Below are positions 18,296 through 27,485 of a stretch of DNA of 64,000 bases, one piece after another; positions within the stretch are counted from its first letter, which is position 1; every line of letters starts with the position of its first letter. The notes under the pieces were generated by a model that was not told where the DNA came from, searched no databases, and saw only the letters and a program-made list of their open reading frames with translations. Source of the stretch: Bacilli bacterium (GTDB taxonomy: Bacteria > Bacillota_I > Bacilli_A > RFN20 > CAG-826); assembly GCA_016296775.1 (NCBI GenBank), contig JAEDIE010000002.1, positions 1 to 64,000 of the forward strand. Reading direction: 5' to 3'. The translations under genes were made by a program, and so were the position numbers.

Positions 18296-19660
18296 TCATT
18301 TCCCGCTTATTTTGGACTTTAATGTGTCAATTACCTTCTTTGTTTCTGGGTCACTTTTCAACATTTCATCCACTTTAGAAATGCTATGCATAATTGTTGT
18401 ATGATCTCTATTAGAGAAAGTCTCACCAATTTTATTTAAAGAAACATCTAACATATTTCTGATTAAGTAAATAGCTATTTGTCTAGCAATAACTATTTGT
18501 CCAGTTCTTAATTTTCCAGTAATTTGAGGAACACTTAGATTGTAATAGAGTGCGACAGCGTTAAGAATTTTTTGTTCACTTATTGTATTTTGAACATCTT
18601 TTACACTAATTAAATCTCCAAGAGCTTCATAAGCTAAATCTAAATCAATTCTTGCAGAATGGCGTATGTTTTTGATAAAAATTATACGATTTAATGCACC
18701 GTTTAACTCTCTAACTGAACTAGTGAATTTTTGAGCCATAAACGAAATAACATCGTTATCAAAATCATCAACACTTAGATTTGCACCGATAATTTTCTTT
18801 TTTAATATGTTTTCACACATTTCTTGAGTAGGTTTGTTAATTTGAACGGTTAATCCATCCATAAAACGAGAAACAAGTCTTGCATCAACTCCACTTAATT
18901 CGCTAGGAGTTTTATCGCTTGTAAGAATAATTTGTTTCTTGTTTTGAATAAAATACTGAAAAATGTTAAAGAAAAATTCTAATGTTTTATCTTTTCCTCT
19001 TAACATTTGGATATCATCGACTAAAAAGATATCGTGATCTTTAATAAATTTAGATAATTCTTCGTTTTTATCTTGTCCTCTGACAAATTCAACGTATTGA
19101 TAGAAGAAATCTTGAGCAGTAACGTAAAGAATTTTTAAAGATGGGTTTCTTTCTTTTAAAAAGTTGCTAATAGCGTTTAAAAGGTGTGTTTTGCCAAGAC
19201 CACTACTACCATAAATGAATAATGGGTTGTAACATTTACCTGGAGCTGAAGCTACAAATAAACTAGCTTGTGTAGCTTCCTTATTGCTAGGACCTGTTAC
19301 AAAATTATCGAAAGTAAAAGATGGATCAACAGAGCAACCTTTAAAGAAAACCCTATTATTTCTCGACTCAATTTCAGAAATTGAACTATCTTTAAGTTCT
19401 TCGTGATTAACAAAAATTACTTTAAAGTTGGTACCAGTAATATTGTTTACTACATTATTAATTAAGTCTGAATATTGTTGAGATAATATTGTTGCGGCTA
19501 AACTTGAGTTACAAGAAACTAAAATTTTATCCGCTTCAACAGAATGAATATAAGATTCGTTTAAAAAAGAATCACATATTGTTTTATCAATCTCTTTTGA
19601 TAATTCATATAAAACTTTTTGCCATAGGACGGACATATCATTTAATGTATTTATCTTCAT
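18296..19660 (-). CDS. dnaA: Chromosomal replication initiator protein DnaA
   Basis: 454 residues. Domain I is at 1-85, a short linker follows, and the AAA+ domain has Walker A GSSGLGKT at 151-158 and Walker B FLVDDIQML. The C-terminal DNA-binding domain contains the family signature SNRDHTTIMHSISKV. A strong AGGGAGGAAA ribosome site precedes the start. The gene faces away from the box-rich region at 19661-20094, and a box at 19708-19716 lies in its promoter region, consistent with autoregulation. Confidence 0.97.
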   Translation of the reverse strand: MKINTLNDMSVLWQKVLYELSKEIDKTICDSFLNESYIHSVEADKILVSCNSSLAATILSQQYSDLINNVVNNITGTNFKVIFVNHEELKDSSISEIESRNNRVFFKGCSVDPSFTFDNFVTGPSNKEATQASLFVASAPGKCYNPLFIYGSSGLGKTHLLNAISNFLKERNPSLKILYVTAQDFFYQYVEFVRGQDKNEELSKFIKDHDIFLVDDIQMLRGKDKTLEFFFNIFQYFIQNKKQIILTSDKTPSELSGVDARLVSRFMDGLTVQINKPTQEMCENILKKKIIGANLSVDDFDNDVISFMAQKFTSSVRELNGALNRIIFIKNIRHSARIDLDLAYEALGDLISVKDVQNTISEQKILNAVALYYNLSVPQITGKLRTGQIVIARQIAIYLIRNMLDVSLNKIGETFSNRDHTTIMHSISKVDEMLKSDPETKKVIDTLKSKISGK

Positions 19661-20094
19661 AATAATATTTCCTCCCTAATTTAAGTACGAATATTTTATA
19701 TTAGAATTGTGGATATAAAAAGGTAATTTTTTGGTCAAAATTAGTTTTCCACAAGAGTAATTATAAGAAATATGCGCTATTATCGGTATTTTATGGATTT
19801 CCACAAAATGAAAATGTGGAAAACTATGTGGAAAAGTCCCATATCTGTGGAAATGTGTGTATTTGTTGATAACATTCCACAAAAAATAATTTTATCCACA
19901 TCTAAAAACTATCGATTGTATCGAAAAAATAGTTAGTTATCTACCACTTTAAATTTATTTTTCTACATGATGTTGATAACTAAAAATTGATCATAAAATT
20001 TAAGATTTAAAGATATACTATTAATTAATTAAAAATTGACTTATATGTATAAATACATATATAATTTAAAAGCACATATTGGAGGAATATATTT
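19661..20094. other. oriC: Chromosomal origin oriC, dnaA-rpmH intergenic region with DnaA boxes
   Basis: This 434-bp gene-free stretch holds a cluster of DnaA boxes. Plus strand: TTTTCCACA 19745-19753, ATTTCCACA 19797-19805, TTATCCACA 19892-19900 (perfect consensus). Minus strand (read as TGTGGAWAW): 19708-19716, 19815-19823, 19827-19835, 19846-19854. An AT-rich part follows (about 19900-20035) with TAGTTAGTTA at 19930-19939. A short open frame at 19676-19882 is only a by-product of the boxes. Confidence 0.93.
20036..20065 (+). promoter_or_regulatory. Promoter of the rpmH-rnpA-yidC operon
   Basis: TTGACT (20036-20041) and TATAAT (20060-20065) with an 18-bp spacer, about 30 bp before the rpmH start and its GGAGGA ribosome site. 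Confidence 0.75.
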
Positions 20095-20244
20095 ATGGCT
20101 AGTAAAAAAACATATCAACCAAGTAAGGTTCACAAGATTAGAACACATGGTTTCAGAGAAAGAATGTCTACTGCTAAAGGTAGAAAAGTTTTAGCTTTAA
20201 GAAGAGCTAAAGGTAGAAAATCATTAACTGTTAGTGATAGATGA
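20095..20244 (+). CDS. rpmH: 50S ribosomal protein L34
   Basis: A 49-residue basic protein with the L34 core [15 protein letters not shown] and [19 protein letters not shown]. It is a few residues longer than usual at the N-terminus (MASKK) and C-terminus. GGAGGA lies 8 nt upstream of the ATG. Its TGA stop overlaps the rnpA start (ATGA). It is the first gene right of oriC, as in nearly all Bacillota. Confidence 0.97.
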   Translation: MASKKTYQPSKVHKIRTHGFRERMSTAKGRKVLALRRAKGRKSLTVSDR

Positions 20245-20579
20245 AAAAAGAATTCGTTATAAAAAAATATCAAGAATATCAAGAAATTATTAAAAAAAGA
20301 AAGTTTAAAAAATCTTCAAGTTTTACAATTTATTATCAATTGAGTGAAAATCCATTTCCTAGAGTTGGATTATTAGTCGGAAAAAAGAATGGCATTGCTG
20401 TTATTAGAAATAAAATCAAAAGACAAGTTAGAGTATTTGTAGATAAATATATTGATGACGATTTAAATTTAAATTTGATTATAGCGATGACTAAAAATTA
20501 TGATGTTTCGAAGTTTAATGAAAACGAAGAAGAATTTAAAAAACTAATTAACTCTATTAAAGGAGATATAAATGAATAA
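20241..20579 (+). CDS. rnpA: Ribonuclease P protein component
   Basis: 112 residues. Protein subunit that helps RNase P RNA cleave tRNA 5' leaders. The family core is present: [25 protein letters not shown] at about 36-60, corresponding to the RNR motif region. The start overlaps the rpmH stop by 4 bp and the end overlaps the yidC start by 8 bp, so the three are coupled. Confidence 0.93.
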   Translation: MKKEFVIKKYQEYQEIIKKRKFKKSSSFTIYYQLSENPFPRVGLLVGKKNGIAVIRNKIKRQVRVFVDKYIDDDLNLNLIIAMTKNYDVSKFNENEEEFKKLINSIKGDINE

Positions 20580-22419
20580 AAAATCAAAAATTACACTTGG
20601 AATAGCTGCTTTAGTTATATTTGGTGGCTTACTTTCATCATGTAATTCTTTTTGTTCAAATGTTGATATCTCCCATTTTTTATATGCATATGATCCATTA
20701 AATAACGTTTACTTCAACAATACTGAAGATGCATATGATTACATGGAATATACTTTTAAAGAACAAAAAGATTATTACGAAGGATATTACTATACAAAAG
20801 ATAGAATTTATTTTATTGGAGAAGACGGAAACGAATATCAAGTTGCTTCAAATGAAGATAAAGTATTTAAAAACTATGGAAATTTAACATATATTAAACC
20901 AGGAAGTTATTTTTTAAAGAAAGCAAGTTCTACAACTGATATTACAGGAAATAACAATAATCTTTCATACGTATTTGGTTTAAATAGCTTTACAAAAACT
21001 GTTAACACTACTGCTTCTAGTAGTGGAATAATTTTACCATCATACACATTCTTTGAAAGAGCTGATCAAATTATCTTAGACACCATGTTAGATAATGTAT
21101 CAATGTATCAAGAGTTTGGCTTTGATGATCATCTTGATTTAAATGCTGTTAAAGGAATTAATAAAGATAATGTTACCTATGAAGATTTATATGGTTACAC
21201 AGCTAAAGAATATTTAGACTTTACAAAAACTGGTGAAAACGTAGATGTTTTACTTGGAAAAACTTCTACAAACGAAGGAAGAAAATCTATTGATGGAAAC
21301 GATGTCTTAATTAAAGTTGGTGGAAGAAACTATTCTTTAACAACAAATCTTGGTTATTTAAAATTTTATAACGAAGAAACACCTAAAGATTATTATAAAA
21401 ACTTAACTATTATTAGCGATAAACTCGCTGCAGAAATTGGTATAGATCAAGTAGTTACAGAAAACTATCTTGCTATATATAAACAAAATTTGGATACCAA
21501 AGTTGCTTCAATCAAAACGTGTATCACAACTGAACAAGGTTTCTATGGATATATTAAAGGTAACGACGCTTTAAACGAAACAGTCTCTATTGAAGCTAAG
21601 GCTTCTAATTTCTGGGCTGATTGGGGAAACGCTTTCTCTAAACATGGTTTCTTAGAAGGCTTATTAGTTTACCCAATTTCTTATTTAGTTGATACTTTTG
21701 CACATTCATTTGGTATGAATGGTTGGGGACAAATTTTCGCAGTTCTTCTTGTTACAGTTATTGTTAGACTTATATTTATGGCTGTTACATTACCATCAAC
21801 AATTTCTCAACAAAAACAACAAGCATTACAACCTGAACTTGCTAAATTACAACAAAAATATCCAAATAGTAATACTAATGATTACGAAAAACAAAGACTT
21901 GCTCAAGCTCAAATGGCACTTTACAAAAAACATAAAGTCCATCCATTCTTAAGCTTACTTGTAATGATCATTCAATTCCCATTATTTATTAGTGTTTGGA
22001 ACGCTCTTGCAGGATGCGCTGCTTTAAGTAGCGATGCTGTTTTAGGATTAAGACTTTCAGATACAATATGGAATGTTTTATCTTCATTTAGTGGATGGCC
22101 AGGAAATCCTGGGTGGTGGACTGCATTAGTTTTAATTCTTTTAATGAGTGGTGGTCAAATTTTATCAATGTTAATTCCACAATGGCTCAATAAAAAACGT
22201 ATGAAAGCCGTTGAAAAAACTCATGCTAATCCAACTGCTGATTCTCAAGCAAAAACAATGAAGTACGTTCAATGGTTTATGATCGCCTTCACTATTATCC
22301 TTGGATTCACACTTCCAAGTGCTATGGGTGTTTATTGGTTAGCAGGTTCTATCTTTAATATTGCTCAATCCGTAATCATGCATTTTATATTTAATAAAAA
22401 GAAGAAGGAGAGAAAATAG
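20572..22419 (+). CDS. yidC: Membrane protein insertase YidC with a large extracytoplasmic N-terminal domain
   Basis: 615 residues, more than twice the length of B. subtilis SpoIIIJ. A signal peptide ends in the lipobox LSSC (Cys24), so it is probably a lipoprotein like other Gram-positive YidC. Residues about 25-360 form a large soluble outer domain unlike the short Bacillus form; the insertase core follows, with helices around 383-405, 465-485, 520-540 and 565-600 and the loop QQKQQALQPELAKLQQKYPN. A conserved basic residue (VRLIF, near 397) lies in the first core helix. AAAGGAG precedes the start, which overlaps rnpA by 8 bp. Confidence 0.93.
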   Translation: MNKKSKITLGIAALVIFGGLLSSCNSFCSNVDISHFLYAYDPLNNVYFNNTEDAYDYMEYTFKEQKDYYEGYYYTKDRIYFIGEDGNEYQVASNEDKVFKNYGNLTYIKPGSYFLKKASSTTDITGNNNNLSYVFGLNSFTKTVNTTASSSGIILPSYTFFERADQIILDTMLDNVSMYQEFGFDDHLDLNAVKGINKDNVTYEDLYGYTAKEYLDFTKTGENVDVLLGKTSTNEGRKSIDGNDVLIKVGGRNYSLTTNLGYLKFYNEETPKDYYKNLTIISDKLAAEIGIDQVVTENYLAIYKQNLDTKVASIKTCITTEQGFYGYIKGNDALNETVSIEAKASNFWADWGNAFSKHGFLEGLLVYPISYLVDTFAHSFGMNGWGQIFAVLLVTVIVRLIFMAVTLPSTISQQKQQALQPELAKLQQKYPNSNTNDYEKQRLAQAQMALYKKHKVHPFLSLLVMIIQFPLFISVWNALAGCAALSSDAVLGLRLSDTIWNVLSSFSGWPGNPGWWTALVLILLMSGGQILSMLIPQWLNKKRMKAVEKTHANPTADSQAKTMKYVQWFMIAFTIILGFTLPSAMGVYWLAGSIFNIAQSVIMHFIFNKKKKERK

Positions 22420-22422
22420 TTT

Positions 22423-23067
22423 ATGAGAGAATATACCGCTAAAACTGTTGATATTTGTCTTGATAAAGCTAGTAGCGAACTTAATGTAGAAAAAGACAAA
22501 TTAACATATGAAATTATCGAAGAAAAGAAAGGTTTCTTAGGAATTAATAAAAAAGTAACTATTAGAGTCTTTGAATTTATTGATGTTGTTTGTTATGCTG
22601 AAGACTATTTAAAAAATGTTTGTAAGACATTAGGTCTTGAAATTTCATTAAAATCTTTTACTAAAGATGAAATCATTAAGATCTTAATCGAAACAAACGA
22701 AAACAATCTTTTAATTGGTTACAAAGGTGCAACACTTCAATCTTTAAATGAATTAGTTAAACTTGCTGTTAGTAATAAATTTAAGAAAAAATATAGAATT
22801 TTATTAGATATTCATGATTACAAGAACAAGAAATATAATATTGTAATTAAAGTTGCTAAAAATGCTGCTAGAGAAGTTTTAAAAACACATATGGATATTA
22901 AATTGAATCCTATGACACCAGATGAAAGAAAGAAAGTTCATAATGCTTTATCAAGCATGAAAAACGTTAAAACAGAATCAATTGGTGATGGAAAAGATAG
23001 AGCAATCGTTATTAAATATGTAAAAGAAGATGCTCAAGCTGAAAAACCAGGCCAAAAAGAAGAATAA
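22423..23067 (+). CDS. jag: RNA-binding protein Jag/KhpB (KH-R3H)
   Basis: 214 residues. Domains in order: Jag N-terminal domain (1-50, containing KKGFLGI), KH domain (about 85-145, IGYKGATLQSLNELV), and R3H domain (about 150-205, NPMTPDERKKVHNAL and DRAIVIKY). KhpB partners with KhpA in an RNA-binding complex linked to cell elongation and division in streptococci. It lies 3 bp after yidC, the usual place, with a GAAGGAG ribosome site. Confidence 0.93.
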   Translation: MREYTAKTVDICLDKASSELNVEKDKLTYEIIEEKKGFLGINKKVTIRVFEFIDVVCYAEDYLKNVCKTLGLEISLKSFTKDEIIKILIETNENNLLIGYKGATLQSLNELVKLAVSNKFKKKYRILLDIHDYKNKKYNIVIKVAKNAAREVLKTHMDIKLNPMTPDERKKVHNALSSMKNVKTESIGDGKDRAIVIKYVKEDAQAEKPGQKEE

Positions 23068-23069
23068 AA

Positions 23070-24389
23070 ATGTTTGAAACAATTGTCGCATTAGCTACTC
23101 CACCATTAAAAAGTGCTTTAGCAATTGTCCGTTTAAGCGGAGACAATTGTTTTTTTGTAGTGAATAATTTCTTTTCTAAAGATTTAAATAAATATACAAA
23201 AAACACTATTATTCATGGCCAAATTTTAGATGGTGATGAATTAGTCGATGACGTTGTTTTACTCCTTTATAAAGACCCAAATTCATTTACAGGAGAAAAT
23301 AGCGTCGAGATTATTAGTCATGGTTCACCATTAATATTTAATAAAATTATTGAATTAGCAATTAAACACGGAGCAAAAATGGCTGAAAGAGGAGAATACA
23401 CTTCTAGAGCTTTTTTGCATAATAAATTAGATTTAATTCAAGCTGAATCTATTAATGATTTAATTAATGCTGAAAGTGAAGAAAGCAAAAAATTATCTTT
23501 AATGAGCTTGACTGGAAAAACATCTTCTTTAATTGCTCCATTAAAAAAAGATTTCGTAGATTTATTAAGCAACATTGAGGTCAATATAGATTATCCAGAA
23601 TATAAAGATATTGAAGAAATTAATAATGAAAAAATAGATAAAATAGTTAAGAAAAACATAGTTTATATTGATAAATTGTTAGCCGATGGAAAGAAGGCAA
23701 AAATAATTAAGGATGGCATTAATATCGCTATAGTTGGAAAACCAAATGTAGGTAAGTCTTCAATTTTAAATGCTTTAATTGGTGAGGATAAAGCCATTGT
23801 TACTAATATTAAAGGAACAACAAGAGATGTTGTTGAAGGTAAATTTATTTATAAAGGAATTGTTGTTAATCTTTTTGATACTGCTGGTATAAGAGAAAGT
23901 GATGATGTTATAGAAAGTATTGGAATTAATAAGTCTATTAAAAAGATTGATGAAGCTGATTTAGTTTTAATGGTTTATGATTCTTCAAATATTAATGAAG
24001 AGGATAAAGAAATTGAAGAGTTATTACATAATAAAAATGTTATTTATGTATATAACAAAGAAGATTTAGTTGATGAAAAAGATAGTGAAAAACTATATGT
24101 TTCAACTATAAATAATGACATTGAAATATTAAAAAACACTATTATTTCCCGTTTAAATTTAGATAATTCAAATTATTCTAATCCTTCTATCAATAATGCA
24201 AGAGAAATAGGAATTTTAGAAAATATAGTTCAAAAACTTAAAGATATTCAAAATCATGTTGATTTACCAATTGATTTGTTAGCATCAGAATTAAAAGAGG
24301 TACTTAATCTTGTTCTTTCAATTACTGGAGAAGATTATGATTTTGATATGATAAGCGAGATCTTTTCAAGATTTTGTGTTGGTAAATAA
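23070..24389 (+). CDS. mnmE: tRNA modification GTPase MnmE
   Basis: 439 residues. With MnmG it forms the cmnm5 group on wobble uridine 34 of several tRNAs. The N-terminal folate-binding domain (1-115) and helical domain surround a G domain with G1 GKPNVGKSS (near 225), TTRD and DTAGIR, and NKED. The C-terminus is FCVGK, the conserved C-[LIV]-GK end. It lies 2 bp after jag. The mnmG partner is not next to it. Confidence 0.96.
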   Translation: MFETIVALATPPLKSALAIVRLSGDNCFFVVNNFFSKDLNKYTKNTIIHGQILDGDELVDDVVLLLYKDPNSFTGENSVEIISHGSPLIFNKIIELAIKHGAKMAERGEYTSRAFLHNKLDLIQAESINDLINAESEESKKLSLMSLTGKTSSLIAPLKKDFVDLLSNIEVNIDYPEYKDIEEINNEKIDKIVKKNIVYIDKLLADGKKAKIIKDGINIAIVGKPNVGKSSILNALIGEDKAIVTNIKGTTRDVVEGKFIYKGIVVNLFDTAGIRESDDVIESIGINKSIKKIDEADLVLMVYDSSNINEEDKEIEELLHNKNVIYVYNKEDLVDEKDSEKLYVSTINNDIEILKNTIISRLNLDNSNYSNPSINNAREIGILENIVQKLKDIQNHVDLPIDLLASELKEVLNLVLSITGEDYDFDMISEIFSRFCVGK

Positions 24390-24390
24390 A

Positions 24391-25182
24391 ATGATTTTTG
24401 ATACACATATTCATCTTAATGATGAAAAATATAACGATCTAAATTTAGTAATAAACGAAGCAAAAGAATTAGGAGTAAATGCCTTTTTATGTATAGGATA
24501 CGATTTAAAAAGTAGCAAAAAAGCTATTGAAATCGCAACCCTTTTTGATAATGTTTTTGCTAGTGTTGGAATTATTCCTACAGAGAATAAACAATATAAT
24601 GACGAATCAATAAATGAATTAAGAAATTTAGCCAAATCAAGTTCAAAAGTTAAAGCAATTGGAGAAATTGGTTTAGATTATTATTGGGAAAAAGAAGATA
24701 ATATTAAAGAAAAACAAAAGAAAATGTTTATTGAACAAATTAATTTAGCTAATGAATTGGATCTTCCGGTTTCGATACATGCTAGAGATTCTTTAAATGA
24801 TACATTAAATATTTTAAAAGAACATAAAGTTAATAAGGCTGGCATTATGCATTGTTATTCTGGTTCTTTAGAATTGGCAAAAGAATTTATTAAATTAGGT
24901 TATTATATTGCTTTTGGCGGAGTTCTAACCTTCAAAAATTCAAGAGTAACTAAAGAAGTAATATTAAATATTCCTTTAGAGAGAATTGTTTTTGAAACAG
25001 ATGCTCCTTATTTAAGTCCTTCACCATTTAGAGGACAAATAAATTTACCAAAATACATAGTAAATACCGTGAATTTTGCCAGTGATTTGTTAAATATTGA
25101 TGAAAAAGAACTTGAGAAAATTGTTTTTAATAATTCTTTAAATATTTTACACGTGGAAAATTATGAAGGTAAACTTAGATAA
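24391..25182 (+). CDS. tatD: TatD-family metal-dependent deoxyribonuclease
   Basis: 263 residues from ATG 24391; a GTG at 24376 would overlap mnmE and add five residues not seen in the family. Metal ligands of the TIM barrel are present: DTHIHL (residues 3-8), the GEIGLDYYW motif, SIHARDS, MHCYSGS and FETDAPYLSP. TatD proteins are 3'-5' DNases, and in Bacilli the gene (yabD) is next to rnmV and rsmA as here. It overlaps rnmV by 20 bp. Confidence 0.92.
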   Translation: MIFDTHIHLNDEKYNDLNLVINEAKELGVNAFLCIGYDLKSSKKAIEIATLFDNVFASVGIIPTENKQYNDESINELRNLAKSSSKVKAIGEIGLDYYWEKEDNIKEKQKKMFIEQINLANELDLPVSIHARDSLNDTLNILKEHKVNKAGIMHCYSGSLELAKEFIKLGYYIAFGGVLTFKNSRVTKEVILNIPLERIVFETDAPYLSPSPFRGQINLPKYIVNTVNFASDLLNIDEKELEKIVFNNSLNILHVENYEGKLR

Positions 25183-25711
25183 TTCAATTATTGTTGTAGA
25201 GGGTACTTCAGATAAAAATTATTTATCTTCTTTTGTTGACTCTTCTTTTTATATTGTAAATGGATCAGCTATCTCTAGTAAAGATATAGAATTTTTAAAA
25301 TTAGCATCAAAAAATAAAAATATTATTATATTAACAGATCCTGATTTTCCTGGACTTCAAATTAGAAATAAAATAAATTCAGAAATTGAAGGATGTTATA
25401 ATGCTTTTGTAAAAAAAGAATTATCTATAAAACACAATAAAGTTGGGGTTGCTGAATGTGATAAACAAGAAGTAATAAGAGCTCTAGAAAATATTAAAGT
25501 TTTTAAAAAAAGCAAGGAAAACACTATATTTTTAAAAGATTTGTTTGATTTAGGACTATCTGGAAAAGAATATAGCAAAATATTAAGAGATAAAATTTCA
25601 GATTATTTAAATATTGGATATTGCAACACTAAACAACTGTTATTTAGAATAAATTGTTTAGGTATAACTAAAGATCAATTAAAGGAGGTAATTAAACATG
25701 TTGGATACTAA
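25163..25711 (+). CDS. rnmV: Ribonuclease M5
   Basis: 182 residues. Toprim nuclease that makes mature 5S rRNA in low-GC Gram-positive bacteria. The Toprim motifs are VEGTSDK near the N-terminus (Glu) and TDPDFPGLQIRN (acidic pair). The C-terminal helical domain is typical. It overlaps tatD by 20 bp and rsmA by 14 bp, matching the conserved tatD-rnmV-rsmA order. Confidence 0.93.
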   Translation: MKVNLDNSIIVVEGTSDKNYLSSFVDSSFYIVNGSAISSKDIEFLKLASKNKNIIILTDPDFPGLQIRNKINSEIEGCYNAFVKKELSIKHNKVGVAECDKQEVIRALENIKVFKKSKENTIFLKDLFDLGLSGKEYSKILRDKISDYLNIGYCNTKQLLFRINCLGITKDQLKEVIKHVGY

Positions 25712-26519
25712 AGAAATTATAGAATTCTTTAATCTTGAACAATCACATGCAAAAAAAGAATTAGGTCAAAACTTTTTAATTAACAAAAAAGTATGTGAAA
25801 ACATAGTTTCATTACTTACTATTAATGATAATGAAAAAGTATTAGAGATTGGTCCAGGCTTAGGCGCTTTAACAGATATATTGGTTAAAAAAGAAATTGA
25901 TTTAACTTGTGTCGAATATGATGCAAAGTTTGTTAATTATTTAAATTTAGGATATGGAAATTATCCTAATATTAAAATAGTCAAAAACAACATTATTAAA
26001 GAAAAAGAAGTGGGATTTGATAGGGTTATTGGTAATTTGCCTTATTATATGACTACCGATATTATTTCATATATAACTATAAAAGATACTAATTTAAAAC
26101 AATGTGTTTTCATGGTTCAAAAAGAATGTTTCTTTAGAATCACTAGTTTAAGTGGAAAAGATTTTAATGGTATTAATGTGTATTTACACTATATGTTTGA
26201 TATTCATAATTGTTTTGAAGTTAAGAAAAACAATTTCTTTCCTGTTCCTAGTGTAGATTCGCTAGTATTTGAATTAAATAAAAAAGAATCATCTTCTTTA
26301 GAATATGGTTTGAAATTATTTAAAGTAGCAAATTGTTTATTTATTAATAGAAGAAAAACTATTTTAAATAATTTAAATATGATAGTAAAAAATAAAGAAA
26401 ACACTGCTAAAATAATTGGTGATTGTAACTTAAAAGAAAATTTAAGAGCTGAGCAATTAACATTAGAAGATTTTAAAAACGTTACTAATGTTCTAATTAG
26501 AGATGGTTATATAAAGTGA
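25698..26519 (+). CDS. rsmA: 16S rRNA dimethyladenosine transferase
   Basis: KsgA family, 273 residues. Dimethylates two adjacent adenosines near the 3' end of 16S rRNA. The N-terminal LGQNFLI, the SAM-binding EIGPGLGALT and the catalytic NLPYYMTT motif are all present. AAAGGAGG lies 8 nt upstream of the start inside the end of rnmV. It ends in TGA, evidence for the standard code. Confidence 0.95.
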   Translation: MLDTKEIIEFFNLEQSHAKKELGQNFLINKKVCENIVSLLTINDNEKVLEIGPGLGALTDILVKKEIDLTCVEYDAKFVNYLNLGYGNYPNIKIVKNNIIKEKEVGFDRVIGNLPYYMTTDIISYITIKDTNLKQCVFMVQKECFFRITSLSGKDFNGINVYLHYMFDIHNCFEVKKNNFFPVPSVDSLVFELNKKESSSLEYGLKLFKVANCLFINRRKTILNNLNMIVKNKENTAKIIGDCNLKENLRAEQLTLEDFKNVTNVLIRDGYIK

Positions 26520-26529
26520 GGTATTTAAA

Positions 26530-27378
26530 ATGGTAGAAAAAGCATATGCAAAAATTAATCTTTCCTTAGATGTTTTGTCTAATCGTGATGATGGATATCA
26601 TAATTTAGAAACTATCATGTTACCTCTTGAACTACATGATACATTAGATATTTCGGTCTTAAAAAATTCTACAGATGACTTTGTTACTTGTGATGATTTT
26701 AATCTTCAAATTGGAAAGTATAATTTGTGTCATAAATTAATCGAATGTGCTAGGAAAAAGTGGGGATTTACTGAGCATTTTAGAATTCATATTCATAAAA
26801 ATATTTTCCTTCAAGCAGGTTTAGGTGGGGGTAGTGCTGATGCAGCTGCTACTTTAAGAGGTATTTTAAAATTATTAAAGATAAATGCTACAAGAGAAGA
26901 ATTAATTGAATTGGCTTCTTCTATTGGATCAGATGTTCCTTGGGCAATTGAAAATAAGCCTTGTGTTGTAAAATACAAAGGTGAAATTTTAGAACCTTTT
27001 GATTTTAATAAAAAAGGATATGTTATATTGGTTAAACCAGAGAGTGGATTATCTACTCAAGAAATATTTACTAAATTAAATGAACAGGGATATACACCTA
27101 ATTTAGGAATAAATGAGATAAAAGAAGCATTAGAAAACGATGATATCGAATACTTAAAAAATAATGTATTTAATTTATTAGAAACACCTGCCATTTCCAC
27201 TCTTCCTGAAATTCAAGATATTAAAAACATGCTTAAAGAAGATGGGTTTGATGTTGTGTTAATGAGTGGAGCAGGTAGTACAGTTTTCGCATTAACAAGA
27301 GACTTTATATTAGCTAAAAAATCTTTAAATAAATATGAAAAAAAAGGATATCAAGTTGAATTAACTAAATTTCATTAA
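26530..27378 (+). CDS. ispE: 4-diphosphocytidyl-2-C-methyl-D-erythritol kinase
   Basis: 282 residues, GHMP kinase family. Phosphorylates CDP-ME in the MEP isoprenoid pathway, so the cell probably uses MEP rather than mevalonate. N-terminal AYAKINLSLDV, the ATP loop QAGLGGGSADAAA and the C-terminal GAGSTVFAL motif are present. GAGGT precedes the start, 10 bp after rsmA. It is the last gene of the rpmH operon and a terminator follows. Confidence 0.95.
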   Translation: MVEKAYAKINLSLDVLSNRDDGYHNLETIMLPLELHDTLDISVLKNSTDDFVTCDDFNLQIGKYNLCHKLIECARKKWGFTEHFRIHIHKNIFLQAGLGGGSADAAATLRGILKLLKINATREELIELASSIGSDVPWAIENKPCVVKYKGEILEPFDFNKKGYVILVKPESGLSTQEIFTKLNEQGYTPNLGINEIKEALENDDIEYLKNNVFNLLETPAISTLPEIQDIKNMLKEDGFDVVLMSGAGSTVFALTRDFILAKKSLNKYEKKGYQVELTKFH

Positions 27379-27397
27379 CAAAGATTAGTCTTAAAAT

Positions 27398-27426
27398 TAA
27401 GAGTTAACAAAAAGTTAACTCTTTTT
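27398..27426 (+). terminator. Intrinsic terminator after ispE
   Basis: Stem AAAGAGTTAAC/GTTAACTCTTT type: 27398-27408 with 27414-27424, 5-nt loop, then TT. Ends the rpmH-to-ispE operon. Confidence 0.8.
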
Positions 27427-27431
27427 AAATG

Positions 27432-27462
27432 AAAAAACCTAAAGAAGGTTTCTTCTCTAGGT
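27432..27462 (-). terminator. Intrinsic terminator of ppdK
   Basis: On the minus strand an 11-bp stem (27452-27462 with 27437-27447, one G-U pair, 4-nt loop) is followed by a U run (27432-27436 complement). It lies just after the ppdK stop and back to back with the ispE terminator. Confidence 0.85.
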
Positions 27463-27485
27463 CAAGGTTACTATTTAGTTATTAA

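Noticed and set aside
19676..19882. 68-residue open frame in oriC on the minus strand
   Set aside because: It consists of translated DnaA boxes (repeated His-Phe-Pro residues) and has no ribosome site.
20095..26519. Mycoplasma-type code with UGA as Trp
   Set aside because: rpmH and rsmA end in TGA at the family-expected position, and conserved Trp positions in several proteins use TGG.
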